A stretch of 64,000 nucleotides of DNA from Bradyrhizobium amphicarpaeae (GTDB lineage: Bacteria > Pseudomonadota > Alphaproteobacteria > Rhizobiales > Xanthobacteraceae). The stretch covers positions 1,146,001-1,210,000 of the forward strand of contig NZ_CP029426.2 of assembly GCF_002266435.3 (NCBI RefSeq), written 5' to 3'. Each line of letters opens with the position of its first letter. Positions within the stretch are counted from its first letter, which is position 1. Both the position numbers and the translations under genes were made by a program. The notes below the pieces were generated by a model, which was not told the origin of the DNA, searched no databases, and worked only from the letters and a program-made list of their open reading frames with translations. Positions 55,237 to 64,000 of the stretch are shown one piece after another.

Positions 55237-58236
55237 TCAGACGCTCACGCCCAACGCCTTCCACTCGCGCAGCGCCTTGGCATCGCGCGGGGTGACGTCG
55301 GGATATTCGGCGTCTTCGCCGACCGTGGGGGAGATCTTCCAGGAGCGGGCGCATTTGGTGCCGACCGCCTTCTCCACGACGACTGCAACGCCGGGCACGG
55401 CATCGAGACGGAATGCCGAAGCCGGTGCCTCGCCCTCACGCACCTCGTAATTCGAGGTGATGCAGATCTCGGCGAGGTCGGTGTCGAACAGCGTCATGAG
55501 CACGTCTCGGTCGGCGACGTAGATCACCGGCGATGCCTCCAGCGAGGAGCCGATGTTCTTGGCGGCGCGTTCGAGCTCGAGCGCGCCGGTGACGACGCGG
55601 CGGACGTTACGGATCGTCTCCCACTTCGCGGCGAGCTTGTCGTCGCGCAAGGCTTCGAGATCGGTCGGGAACAGCGTCAGATGCACCGACGGCTCGGCGT
55701 CGGGGCGATACATGCGCCAGCCTTCCTCGGCGGTGAAGCTGAGGATCGGCGCCAGCCATTTCAGGACCGAGGTGCACAGCAGGTCGATCGTCGTCAGCGC
55801 CGCCTTGCGCGTCAGCGACGACGGCGGATCGCAATAGAGCGTGTCCTTGCGGATGTCGAAATAGAATGCCGAGAGCTCGCTGTTGAGGAAGGCGGACAGG
55901 GTCGCGACCACGGTCTTGTAGTCGAATTCCCGATAGGCCTTGTCGACAGCGGCGGCGCGAACCGCGAGCTCGTGCAGCATCAGCCGCTCGAGCTCGGGCA
56001 TCTCGGCGGGCGCGACCGCGTCAGCCGGCTTGTAATGATGCAGCGTGCCGAGCATCCAGCGCACGGTGTTGCGCAGCTTGCGGTAGGTCTCGACGGTGTT
56101 CTTCAGGATCTCGGGACCGATGCGCTGGTCGTCGGTGTAGTCGCAGGACGCGACCCAGAGCCGGAGGATGTCGGCGCCGGATTCCTTGATGACCGACTGC
56201 GGCTCGATGGTGTTGCCGAGCGACTTCGACATCTTGCGGCCGTCCTCGGCCTGGGTGAAGCCGTGGGTCAGCACGATGTCGTAGGGCGCCCGACCGCGGG
56301 TGCCGCAGCTCTCCAGCAGCGAGGAGTGGAACCAGCCGCGATGCTGGTCCGAGCCTTCGAGGTACATCACCGTGTCGGTTCCGCCGTCGACCTTGCGCTT
56401 GATGCCGGCGAGACCCGGGAAATGCACGGGGTCTTCGAGCACGAAAGCGTGCGTCGAGCCGGAATCGAACCAGACGTCGAGGATGTCGTCGACCTTCTGC
56501 CAGTCCTCACTGGCGCGGGACCCGAGGAAGCGCTCGCGGGCGCCCTTCGCGTACCAGGCATCCGCGCCTTCCTTTTCGAAGGCCTCGCCGATGCGCTTGT
56601 TCACCGCTTCGTCCTGCAGGATCTCGGCGGAGCCGTCGCCCTTCTCGCGCACGAACACGGCGATCGGCACGCCCCAGGCGCGCTGACGCGAGATCACCCA
56701 GTCGGGACGCGCCTCGATCATGCCGTTGATGCGGTTCTCGCCCGACGGCGGCACCCATTGCGTCACCGAGATCGCGTGCAGCGCGCGGGCGCGCAGCGTG
56801 TCGCCGCTCTTGGTCTTTCCGCTCGCTGCAACATCCTTGTCCATCGCGATGAACCATTGCGGCGTGTTGCGGAAGATCACCGGCTTCTTGGAGCGCCAGG
56901 AGTGCGGATATTGATGCTTGAGCCGGCCGCGCGCGATCAGCATGCCGCGTTCGACGAGCGCCTTGATCACGGCTTCGTTGGCATCGCCCTTCTCGCCCTT
57001 GTCGTTGATGACACGCTTGCCGGTAAAGCCCGGCGCATGATCGGTATAGGCGCCGTTCTCGTCGACGGTATAGGGAATCGCCGTGGTAATGCCGCGCGCG
57101 TCGAGATCGCGCGCCTGTGCCATCCAGACATCGAAGTCCTCGCGGCCGTGGCCGGGCGCGGTGTGCACGAAACCGGTGCCGGTGTCGTCGGTGACGTGGT
57201 CGCCGGGCAGCAGCGGCACGACGAAGTCGTAGCCGCCGGCAAGGCCCTTCAGCGGATGGGCGCATTCGATCGCGTCCATGGTGTCGCCGGGGACGTCGCG
57301 CACCTTCTCGTAAGTCGTCACGCGGGCCTGCTTGAAGACCTCTTCGGCGAGCGCGTCGGCGAGGATCAGGAGATCGCCGGTTTTGGCCCAATTGTCGGCG
57401 GGCGCGTCCGTCACCTTGTACAGGCCGTAGGCGATCTTCGGTGAGAACGAGATGGCGCGGTTGCCCGGCAGCGTCCAGGGCGTGGTGGTCCAGATCACGA
57501 CGCTAGCGGAGGCGAGCGCGCCATGCGCGGGCGACGTGACGGGGAATTTCACCCACACCGTATCGGAGGTGTAGTCCTCGTATTCCACCTCGGCCTCGGC
57601 AAGCGCCGTTTTCTCGACCACGCTCCACATCACCGGCTTGGAGCCGCGATACAGCGTGCCGTTGGCGGCGAACTTCATCAGTTCGCGCGCGATTTGGGCT
57701 TCAGCCGGGAAGCTCATGGTGGCGTAGGGATGGTCCCAGTCGCCGATGACGCCGAGCCGCTTGAACTCCTCGCGCTGCACGCCGAGCCAATGCGTGGCGT
57801 AGGCGCGGCATTCCTTGCGGAAATCGATCATCGCGGCACTGTCACGGAAGTCGGGCTTCTGCTTGCCCTTCTTGCGATAGTGCTCTTCCTCGACCTTCCA
57901 CTCGATCGGCAGGCCGTGGCAGTCCCAGCCGGGCACGTAGTTGGAATCGAAGCCGAGCATCTGCTGGCTCTTGGTGACGAGATCCTTCAGGATCTTGTTC
58001 AGCGCCGTGCCGATATGGATGTTGCCGTTGGCATAGGGCGGCCCGTCATGCAGCACGAACTTGGCGCGGCCCTTCGCACTCTCGCGCAGCTTCTCGTAGA
58101 GGCCGATCTCGTACCAGCGCTTGAGGATCTCCGGCTCGCGCTGCGGCAGGCCGGCGCGCATCGGGAATTCGGTCTGCGGCAGGAACAGGGTCTTGGAATA
58201 GTCTTTGGCGTCTGACTTCTGCGGCTTTTCGGACAT
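55237..58236 (-). CDS. ileS: Isoleucyl-tRNA synthetase
   Basis: 999 residues from ATG 58236; the 22 residues before it (to 58302) do not match the family. HIGT in [16 protein letters not shown] and KMSKS in [14 protein letters not shown] are the class I synthetase motifs; an editing domain (CP1) lies between, with [17 protein letters not shown]. It charges tRNA-Ile in the cytosol and leads the ileS-lspA operon. Confidence 0.97.
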   Translation of the reverse strand: MSEKPQKSDAKDYSKTLFLPQTEFPMRAGLPQREPEILKRWYEIGLYEKLRESAKGRAKFVLHDGPPYANGNIHIGTALNKILKDLVTKSQQMLGFDSNYVPGWDCHGLPIEWKVEEEHYRKKGKQKPDFRDSAAMIDFRKECRAYATHWLGVQREEFKRLGVIGDWDHPYATMSFPAEAQIARELMKFAANGTLYRGSKPVMWSVVEKTALAEAEVEYEDYTSDTVWVKFPVTSPAHGALASASVVIWTTTPWTLPGNRAISFSPKIAYGLYKVTDAPADNWAKTGDLLILADALAEEVFKQARVTTYEKVRDVPGDTMDAIECAHPLKGLAGGYDFVVPLLPGDHVTDDTGTGFVHTAPGHGREDFDVWMAQARDLDARGITTAIPYTVDENGAYTDHAPGFTGKRVINDKGEKGDANEAVIKALVERGMLIARGRLKHQYPHSWRSKKPVIFRNTPQWFIAMDKDVAASGKTKSGDTLRARALHAISVTQWVPPSGENRINGMIEARPDWVISRQRAWGVPIAVFVREKGDGSAEILQDEAVNKRIGEAFEKEGADAWYAKGARERFLGSRASEDWQKVDDILDVWFDSGSTHAFVLEDPVHFPGLAGIKRKVDGGTDTVMYLEGSDQHRGWFHSSLLESCGTRGRAPYDIVLTHGFTQAEDGRKMSKSLGNTIEPQSVIKESGADILRLWVASCDYTDDQRIGPEILKNTVETYRKLRNTVRWMLGTLHHYKPADAVAPAEMPELERLMLHELAVRAAAVDKAYREFDYKTVVATLSAFLNSELSAFYFDIRKDTLYCDPPSSLTRKAALTTIDLLCTSVLKWLAPILSFTAEEGWRMYRPDAEPSVHLTLFPTDLEALRDDKLAAKWETIRNVRRVVTGALELERAAKNIGSSLEASPVIYVADRDVLMTLFDTDLAEICITSNYEVREGEAPASAFRLDAVPGVAVVVEKAVGTKCARSWKISPTVGEDAEYPDVTPRDAKALREWKALGVSV

Positions 58237-58440
58237 GAGGCTGACTGGCTCGGAATGGCGCGGGAACGGATGGCGATGCGGAATCGCGGGGTGAAACGAC
58301 AAAATCCCGGTCTTGCGCCGAGCCCTTGGGCTCAGGCGGAAGCCGGGCCGCTAATCCCTATGATGCGCCGCGCAAACATGGGCACTCCATAGCAGGGGGG
58401 CGGGGGAAGCGCAAAGGTTCGGGCAGATCGGGTTCGGCCC

Positions 58441-59412
58441 TCAATCGACGATGCCGAGCCGCGGAAATGCGTCCGGGGCGGCGGCGAGGATGGCACGGGC
58501 ACGGGCGGAATCGTCGTCCATCTGCCGGATCAGGGGCTCTAGACCATCGAATTTCAGCTCCTCGCGGATGAAGCTGACGAAGGCGCAGTCCAGCTGCTGC
58601 CCGTAGAGGTCGCCCTTGAAGTCGAACAGGAAGATTTCGAGCAGGGGCGCGCCGTTGTCGAAGGTCGGGCGGCGGCCGAAGCTGGCTACCCCGTCCAGCC
58701 GTTCGGTGCCGCGGCCGACCCGCACCGCATAGATGCCGTGCTTCAGCCCGCAATTGGCGTCCAGACGGATGTTGGCGGTGGGATAGCCGAGATCGCGGCC
58801 GCGCTTCTCGCCATGGATCACCTCGCCGGTGACGAACCATGGCGCGCTCAGCATGGTGGTGGCTTCCTCCAGCTGGCCTTCGGCGAGAGCGATCCGGATC
58901 GCGCTGGAGGACACCGGCCGCTCGTCGAAATCGACATGGGGCTGCACGTCGACCTCGATGCCGAGCCGGGGCGCCTCGTTGACGAGAAGGCTCGGCGAGC
59001 CGACCCGTCCCTTGCCGAAATGGAAGTCGTAGCCGACCGCGATTCCGCTGACGCCGAGCCGCCCGATCAGGTCATGGTGAATGAAGTCTTGCGCGCTGGT
59101 TCCGGCACGGGCCTTGTCGAAGGTCATGACCACGGCGCCGGCAAGCCCGGTGCCGGCCAGAAGGCGCAGCTTGGCCCGCTCGTCCGTCAGGCGGAATTGA
59201 GGGGTATTCGGGCTGAAAAACCGTCGCGGATGGGGCTCGAAGGTCAATGCCAGGGCCGGGCGGCCCTGAGCCCTGCCCATTTCCAGGGCTGCGGCGATCA
59301 CGGCGCGGTGGCCGAGATGAACCCCGTCGAAATTGCCCATGGCGACCACGGCCCCCCTTGGAATGGCGGAGTCCGGCGTGGTGTCGCGGATTACGGTAAA
59401 ATGCGGAGCCAT
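58441..59412 (-). CDS. ribF: Bifunctional riboflavin kinase / FMN adenylyltransferase
   Basis: 323 residues. The N-terminal adenylyltransferase shows AMGNFDGVHLGHRAVI (HxGH-type), and the C-terminal riboflavin kinase shows GEKRGRDLGYPTANIRLD and a late EELKFDGLEPLIRQMDDD. It converts riboflavin to FMN and FAD. No FMN riboswitch is seen upstream. It lies upstream of ileS on the same strand with 204 bases between. Confidence 0.96.
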   Translation of the reverse strand: MAPHFTVIRDTTPDSAIPRGAVVAMGNFDGVHLGHRAVIAAALEMGRAQGRPALALTFEPHPRRFFSPNTPQFRLTDERAKLRLLAGTGLAGAVVMTFDKARAGTSAQDFIHHDLIGRLGVSGIAVGYDFHFGKGRVGSPSLLVNEAPRLGIEVDVQPHVDFDERPVSSSAIRIALAEGQLEEATTMLSAPWFVTGEVIHGEKRGRDLGYPTANIRLDANCGLKHGIYAVRVGRGTERLDGVASFGRRPTFDNGAPLLEIFLFDFKGDLYGQQLDCAFVSFIREELKFDGLEPLIRQMDDDSARARAILAAAPDAFPRLGIVD

Positions 59413-59646
59413 CAGGGGAATTCTCGAACCGGCGGGACCGGCGGGGACCGTGGCGCGACCGGCCGGATGAAGTCAAGCGGGAGGGGCGGCCGGATCAAAT
59501 GCGATTCCAGTCCCTGGGGGGCGTCCCCAATTAACGCGCTGTTTAACGCCTTGGTGCTAGTCCTTGAGCGTGGAACTGCCGGGGCTCGGGCTCGGGCTTG
59601 GGCAGGTCCGATCGTAATATTCCTGGTTTGCGTTGGGGGAGTCGAG
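59413..59646. promoter_or_regulatory. Divergent region between ribF and the CheY-like gene
   Basis: 234 bases. A GGCTCGGGCTCGGGCTTGGGC tandem (near 59581) and GTTTAACGCC runs are visible. GGGGGAG (59635-59641) is the ribosome-binding site of the CheY-type gene. No gene seen. Confidence 0.4.
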
Positions 59647-60042
59647 ATGGCGGTTGATTTGTCGATGTCGGTTTTGGTGGTGGATGACTACAGCACCATG
59701 ATCCGTATCATCAGGAATCTGCTGAAGCAGCTTGGCTTCGAGAACATCGATGATGCCAGCGACGGTTCGGCAGCGCTGAACAAGATGCGCGGCAAGAAGT
59801 ACGGGCTCGTGATCTCCGACTGGAACATGGAGCCGATGACGGGCTACGACCTGCTGCGCGAAGTGCGCGCGGATCCGAACCTCGCCACGACGCCCTTCAT
59901 CATGATCACGGCGGAATCCAAGACCGAGAACGTGATCGCGGCCAAGAAGGCCGGCGTGAACAACTACATCGTCAAGCCGTTCAACGCGGCGACGCTGAAG
60001 ACCAAGATCGAGGCGGTCTTCCCGGACATGGCCAGCGCGTAA
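59647..60042 (+). CDS. CheY-type single-domain response regulator
   Basis: 131 residues. A receiver domain fills the protein: acidic pair Asp13-Asp14 (VVDDYS), phospho-acceptor Asp58 (ISDWNM), Thr88 and Lys110 (KPF). The match to CheY is close. It likely signals to the flagellar switch and is a natural substrate for the CheZ-like phosphatase at 12823. No other che gene is adjacent. Start ATG follows GGGGGAG. Confidence 0.95.
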   Translation: MAVDLSMSVLVVDDYSTMIRIIRNLLKQLGFENIDDASDGSAALNKMRGKKYGLVISDWNMEPMTGYDLLREVRADPNLATTPFIMITAESKTENVIAAKKAGVNNYIVKPFNAATLKTKIEAVFPDMASA

Positions 60043-60080
60043 GCGCGCTCCTCTCCGGGTCAACAATTCTCCATCGAGAT

Positions 60081-60164
60081 CGTCATGCCCGGGCTCGTCC
60101 CGGGCATCCACGTTCATGGCTGGAAGAAGAAAGGCGTGGATGGCCGGGACGAGCGGCCATGACG
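60081..60164. repeat. CGTCATGCCCGGGC...GGCCATGACG palindromic element
   Basis: CGTCATGCCCGGGCTCGTCCCGGGCATCCACG is answered by CGTGGATGGCCGGGACGAGCGGCCATGACG in inverted orientation. It is close in type to the repeat between groES and groEL. It lies between the CheY-type gene and the convergent HAD gene. Confidence 0.85.
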
Positions 60165-60213
60165 ACTGGCGCTCAGCAATTCGTCCAGGCTGGCATCGGT
60201 TCAAGCCGCGCCA

Positions 60214-61068
60214 TCACCACTTCAATTCGCGCATCAGCGCCTTCGGCGGGTGGCCGAACAATTCCATCACCGAATTCGGGTCGAGCTGGTCGAGGCCCTC
60301 GAACTCCTCGGCATGGATGCCGCGGGTGACGAACAGGCAGTCGATGCCGAATTCGCGTGCGCCGGTCAGGTCGGTGCGGACGGAATCGCCGATCGCCAGG
60401 ACTTTCTTCCGGTCGATCGGGTGGCCCTGGCGTTCGCCGGCGAGCGCCATTGCGCGTTCGTAGATCGGCCGGTGCGGCTTGCCGTAGAAGATCACTTCGC
60501 CGCCGAGTTCGCGGTAGAGCTCCGCGATGGCGCCGGCGCAATAAATCAGCCGGTCGCCGCGTTCCACCACGATATCGGGGTTGGCGCAGACCAGTGTCAG
60601 CTTGCGCTCGCGCGCCTTCAGCATCATGCCGCGATAGTCTTCCGCCGTCTCGGTCTCGTCGTCATAGAGGCCGGTGCAGACGATATAGTCGGCTTCTTCC
60701 AGCGGCGCGGTCGTCGCATCGAGGCCGCGATAGATCGAATTGTCACGCTCGGGGCCGAGCCAGAACATCTTGCGGCCGGGATGCTCGGCGACATAGAGCC
60801 GGGTCAGGTCGCCGGACGAGACGATCGCGTCATAGGTCTCGTCGGCGACGCCGAGCTTGCGCAATTGTCGCTGCACCGAGTCCGCCGGCCGCGGTGCGTT
60901 GGTGATCAGGATCACCGTACCGCCGCGGCTGCGATAGGTGTGCAGCGCCTCACAGGCTTCCGGGAACGATTCGAGGCCGTTGTGGACGACGCCCCAGATG
61001 TCGCTGAGCACGACATCGACACCGCCCACGAGCTCGCGCAGGCTTTCGGCGAAATGCAGCGTGGTCAT
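60214..61068 (-). CDS. HAD-superfamily class IIA hydrolase
   Basis: 284 residues. LSDIWGVVHNGLESFPEACEAL is the nucleophile loop (DxWG variant of DxDGT), with ILITNAPRP, a C2A cap including ETYDAIVSSGDLTRLY, and FYGKPHRPIYERAM plus AIGDSVRTDLTGAREFGI at the end. The pattern matches the TIGR01459 family. It is a small-molecule phosphatase of unknown substrate. Confidence 0.9.
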   Translation of the reverse strand: MTTLHFAESLRELVGGVDVVLSDIWGVVHNGLESFPEACEALHTYRSRGGTVILITNAPRPADSVQRQLRKLGVADETYDAIVSSGDLTRLYVAEHPGRKMFWLGPERDNSIYRGLDATTAPLEEADYIVCTGLYDDETETAEDYRGMMLKARERKLTLVCANPDIVVERGDRLIYCAGAIAELYRELGGEVIFYGKPHRPIYERAMALAGERQGHPIDRKKVLAIGDSVRTDLTGAREFGIDCLFVTRGIHAEEFEGLDQLDPNSVMELFGHPPKALMRELKW

Positions 61069-61083
61069 GATGCGCAGCGTCGA

Positions 61084-62595
61084 TCAGATGCGGCGCGCGA
61101 GCGCTGCGTTGCCGGTGATGCGTTGTGCCGGAGGAGCGGCTGACGTCGCGCCAGATGTCGTGCCAGTTGTCGTACTTTGGCTGGGGGGAGCGGAGCCATT
61201 GGATCCCTGAATGTCCTGCGCCTGGTTCGGCGAGGCCCCGCCGGTAGCAGATGCCCCCTCCGGCCGCAATGGCCGGGGCGGCGCGAACAGGAAGCCCTGG
61301 CCGAACCGCACGTCATAGTCGAGCAGGTCCACGACGGCGCGCTCGCCTTCGATCCGCTCCGCGATCAGGTCGATGCCGAAGCGGCCGAGCAGGTCGGAGA
61401 GGTCGGAGGGATGGATGTCCGAGGCCGAGGCCTGCCTGGGGTCGAGCAGCAGCGAGGCCGGCACCTTGATGAAGCGCACCCCGCGGTCGGCCAGCTCGCG
61501 CGGCTCGATCCTGAGATCCGTGACGTGGTCGATCGAGAAACGGAAACCGCGCTGGGCCAGTGCGGCGAGATTCTCGGTCTCGGCCGGGCCGAGATTGCGG
61601 AAGGTCGATTGCTTGAACTCCAGCACCAGCGAGGGCGCCAGCGCCCGGTTGGCTTCGAGGAAGTCAAGGCATTGCGCGAAGGTGGTGGAATTGCCGAGCG
61701 TGGACGCCGCGACGTTGCAGAACACGCCGACGTCCTTGTTGCGCACCATCAGGCGCCGCAGCACCTGCACGCAGCGCAGCATCACCATGTTGTCGATGCG
61801 CCCGATCAGCCCCGAAGCTTCCGCGATGCTGATGAACTCCTCGGCGGCGATCAGCTGGTCGCGCTCGTCGCGCAGGCGCGTCACCGCCTCGTAGAACCGC
61901 ACCTTGCGCTGCGGCAGCGTCACCATCGGCTGCAGGAAAATGTCGATGCGGTTTTCGTCGATGGCGTTGCGAAGCGTCGCCAGCAGTTGAGTCTGGTTGC
62001 GCCCGGTGGCTGTCTGAACAGGGGGGGCGGTCTGGGGCTGGACCGCCGGGGCCTGCCGCGCCACCGAAGGCGGGGGTGCTGCGGGAAGCGGGGGAGGGGC
62101 GACGAGTTGTTCCTCGAACGGTGCGATCAGGTCGATCGGCGCCTCCGGCTCCTGCCTGGCGATCGGAGCGGGAACGGGCGCCGGCGCATTGCCGGCCAAC
62201 TGATCCTCATGGCTCGATACGGTGGTGGCGAGCTGCCTGACCAGGCCGCCGAGCTCGTTGATCTCGCCGACCACCGACTGGATACGGTCGGAGTTGGTCG
62301 AATTGGACGAGGCGATGCGTCCCTCGATCGCCGCCAGCCGGCGGCCGAACTCGGCCACCTGGCGGGCAAGATCGGCGGTGCCGCGCGACAGATCGGCGAT
62401 CTGGCCGCCGACGTCGTTGCGGTCGCGCAGCCGCATCGACACCGCGTTGTAGAGGATCAGGAAGGTCAGCGCGGTCAGCGCCACGATCGCGGATTCGGTC
62501 CCGCTGATGCCGGCGACGGCGTAGAGCACAAGCCCGAGCGAGGCCGCGACCAGAACCATGCAGATGGCGATGAAGATCGTCGAAATGCGAATCAT
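61084..62595 (-). CDS. TipF-like membrane protein with degenerate EAL domain
   Basis: 503 residues from ATG 62595. Two N-terminal membrane helices (ISTIFIAICMVLVAASLGLVLY and ESAIVALTALTFLILY) precede a coiled coil (LSRGTADLARQVAEFGRRLAAIEGR). A Pro-rich linker and an EAL-like domain (about 235-450) follow. The EAL signature is changed to EAV and the DDF(G/A) region to DHVTD, so c-di-GMP breakdown is unlikely; c-di-GMP binding may remain. The architecture is that of TipF, a flagellar placement factor of Caulobacter. It is followed by the HAD gene on the same strand. Confidence 0.85.
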   Translation of the reverse strand: MIRISTIFIAICMVLVAASLGLVLYAVAGISGTESAIVALTALTFLILYNAVSMRLRDRNDVGGQIADLSRGTADLARQVAEFGRRLAAIEGRIASSNSTNSDRIQSVVGEINELGGLVRQLATTVSSHEDQLAGNAPAPVPAPIARQEPEAPIDLIAPFEEQLVAPPPLPAAPPPSVARQAPAVQPQTAPPVQTATGRNQTQLLATLRNAIDENRIDIFLQPMVTLPQRKVRFYEAVTRLRDERDQLIAAEEFISIAEASGLIGRIDNMVMLRCVQVLRRLMVRNKDVGVFCNVAASTLGNSTTFAQCLDFLEANRALAPSLVLEFKQSTFRNLGPAETENLAALAQRGFRFSIDHVTDLRIEPRELADRGVRFIKVPASLLLDPRQASASDIHPSDLSDLLGRFGIDLIAERIEGERAVVDLLDYDVRFGQGFLFAPPRPLRPEGASATGGASPNQAQDIQGSNGSAPPSQSTTTGTTSGATSAAPPAQRITGNAALARRI

Positions 62596-62743
62596 GCCGC
62601 GCGTTACGCCTTTAAGAGCTGACTGCCTCACCCGGGAAAACACGGGTCACGTCGCGATCCCGCCACACCTCATGCTCCCCCAAGCCGCACGACCTTAACA
62701 TCATTGTTGATTCGAGGGGATAGCGCCGCGCGCTCGGGTGCGG

Positions 62744-63871
62744 TCAGGACGGCGCGGCGGCGCCGACAGTGTCGGCCGAGACAGCTTCGCGGGTGCCGAG
62801 CGGCTTGGGTTGCCCCTCGGTCGTATCCCGCAGCGTCTGCCGCTCGATCTCCGAATTCAGCTCGGCACCGAACATGATGACGATGGCCGACATCCACATC
62901 CACATCATCAGGCCGATGGCGGCGCCGAGCGAGCCGTAGGTCGCGTCGTAATTCGCGAACGCGGAGAGATACCAGGACAGGAGAGACGAGCCGGCGATCC
63001 AGAGCAGGGCCGCTGTCATTGCCCCGACGCTCAGCCATTGCCAGCGCGGAGCATCACGGCTCGGCGCAAAGCGGTAGAGGACGGCAAGTGCGGCCAGCAG
63101 AATGACGAGAAGCAGGGGCCAGCGCGCCAGTGCAACGATCAGTTTGCTCTCGGGGGCGATGCCCAGATGATCCAGCGCCAGTGGAAACGCGACCACGGCG
63201 CCGACCATCATCAGCAATGCGGCAATGCCGCCAATCGTGAAGGTTAGCGAGATCAGGTTCAACCGGATGAAGCTGCGCTTCTCGCGTTCCTCATAGGCAA
63301 CGTTCAGGGCATCGAAGATCGCCTTGACCCCGGCGTTGGCGCTCCAGATCGCAAGCAGGAGGCCGAAGGCGAAAGTGGTGCCGAGCGCCGTGTTGCCTTT
63401 CGATACCACCCGGGCGGTCTGGTCCTCGACGATCTGGAATGTGCCCGAGGGCAGCATCATCGCTAGAGTCTGCAGATTGTCCGATATCGTGGAGGGGTCG
63501 GTGAACAATCCATAGGACGAGACCAGCGCGGTCACGGCCGGAAAGACCGCGAGCAGACCGAAAAACACCACGCCTCCCGCGTTTGCCAGCAGGCGGTCGT
63601 CGTCGATTCGCTGATAGGTGCGCCAGAGGATGTCCTTCCAGCCGGACCAGGGGATCGTGAAAGGGCTGGTCGAACGGCGTCCACGCCCAGGCTCGGCAGC
63701 CGCGCCGCTCGGGTCGGTCTCCGGCGATTTTGCTTCCTGATTGCGCTGATCGGGGCGAGGTCCGGCGCGAAACAGCCCGATGCCCTGGACGTAGCGGTCA
63801 GCGGTCAGCACGAACACGGCCGTCGCTGCGATCAGCATCCAATTGTCGAGATGCCCTGGACGAGACGGCAT
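62744..63871 (-). CDS. YihY/virulence factor BrkB family membrane protein
   Basis: 375 residues. A basic N-terminal portion of about 95 residues precedes six membrane helices. The characteristic GGVVFFGLLAVFPAVTALVSSYGL, ANAGVKAIFDALNVAYEEREKRSF and IGLMMWMWMSAIVIMFGAELNSEI stretches place it in the YihY/BrkB family. Function is not settled. Its ATG follows immediately on the preceding stop codon (TGAATG), so translation is coupled. Confidence 0.92.
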   Translation of the reverse strand: MPSRPGHLDNWMLIAATAVFVLTADRYVQGIGLFRAGPRPDQRNQEAKSPETDPSGAAAEPGRGRRSTSPFTIPWSGWKDILWRTYQRIDDDRLLANAGGVVFFGLLAVFPAVTALVSSYGLFTDPSTISDNLQTLAMMLPSGTFQIVEDQTARVVSKGNTALGTTFAFGLLLAIWSANAGVKAIFDALNVAYEEREKRSFIRLNLISLTFTIGGIAALLMMVGAVVAFPLALDHLGIAPESKLIVALARWPLLLVILLAALAVLYRFAPSRDAPRWQWLSVGAMTAALLWIAGSSLLSWYLSAFANYDATYGSLGAAIGLMMWMWMSAIVIMFGAELNSEIERQTLRDTTEGQPKPLGTREAVSADTVGAAAPS

Positions 63872-64000
63872 TCAGGCGCCCAGTCGTTGCCCATTGCGAT
63901 GCCGCCGCGCCGCAGCGAGGCCGATCAGGCCGACTGCAGCCAGCATCATGCCGACCTTTACCGGCCGCTTGCCGCGCGCGCGCCAGGCCTTGCCATTTTC
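63872..64000 (-). CDS. Unidentified gene, C-terminal 42 residues
   Basis: The frame is open from the window edge and ends at TGA 63872-63874, directly before the BrkB-type start. The visible tail reads KRPVKVGMMLAAVGLIGLAA then RRHRNGQRLGA, that is, a basic segment, one hydrophobic helix and a basic end, which suggests a membrane protein. No family can be named from this piece. Confidence 0.6.
   Translation of the reverse strand, partial: ENGKAWRARGKRPVKVGMMLAAVGLIGLAAARRHRNGQRLGA

Noticed and set aside
55069..57444. 791-codon plus-strand frame
   Set aside because: Antisense to lspA and ileS.

Overview
The window is a 64 kb stretch of high-GC chromosome from an alphaproteobacterium of the Bradyrhizobium/Rhizobiales type. 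The evidence is the gene set: a TorF-type porin, a HisZ/HisG pair, a lipid A cluster (acyltransferase, WaaA, LpxK) linked to a CysQ-like phosphatase, DUF2093, DUF4170 and DUF6101 proteins, a CheZ/CheY pair, and groESL under a CIRCE operator. Many intergenic palindromic repeats of the kinds seen in Bradyrhizobium genomes also occur. No tRNA, rRNA, CRISPR array or intact transposase was recognised.

Layout. 1-9.4 kb: porin end, BacA/YddA-like peptide ABC transporter, L-lactate permease, two small exported proteins, groEL-groES and a lipoprotein. 9.5-12.9 kb: a four-gene accessory module (LysR regulator, SDR, SnoaL-like protein, methyltransferase) sits at the 3' end of a cheZ-like gene and is flanked by a diverged duplicate of that 3' end plus its terminator. 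12.8-22.2 kb: CheZ-like phosphatase, L,D-transpeptidase, DUF2076 protein, a YdjC deacetylase/GT2 pair, hisZ-hisG and a small regulatory cluster. 22.2-35.0 kb: rsmE, ubiA, then the collinear tldD/pmbA-like, cysQ-like, DUF4170, acyltransferase, waaA, lpxK series, an esterase-like protein that lacks its nucleophile, and xseA.

35.2-42.4 kb is the main accessory region. It has visibly lower GC and six tightly coupled minus-strand genes, transcribed in the order HIT-domain protein, helical-toroid-like protein, HD phosphohydrolase, DNA methyltransferase, ThiL/PurM-like ATP-binding protein and patatin-like phospholipase. I cannot match this combination to a named system. A small-molecule or nucleotide signalling defence system with a membrane-attacking phospholipase effector is the most attractive reading, but it is inference.

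42.7-64 kb returns to housekeeping: purD, a fluoroacetate-dehalogenase-type hydrolase with all known active-site residues, tadA, an RluB-type pseudouridine synthase with a 380-residue basic disordered N-terminus, rsmD, mutL, arfB, a paired M16 peptidase operon, ileS-lspA, ribF, a CheY-type receiver, a HAD hydrolase, a TipF-like degenerate EAL protein and a YihY/BrkB membrane protein.

All positions, motif calls and mismatch counts were read by hand. Family names come from recognition of motifs and were not database-tested.
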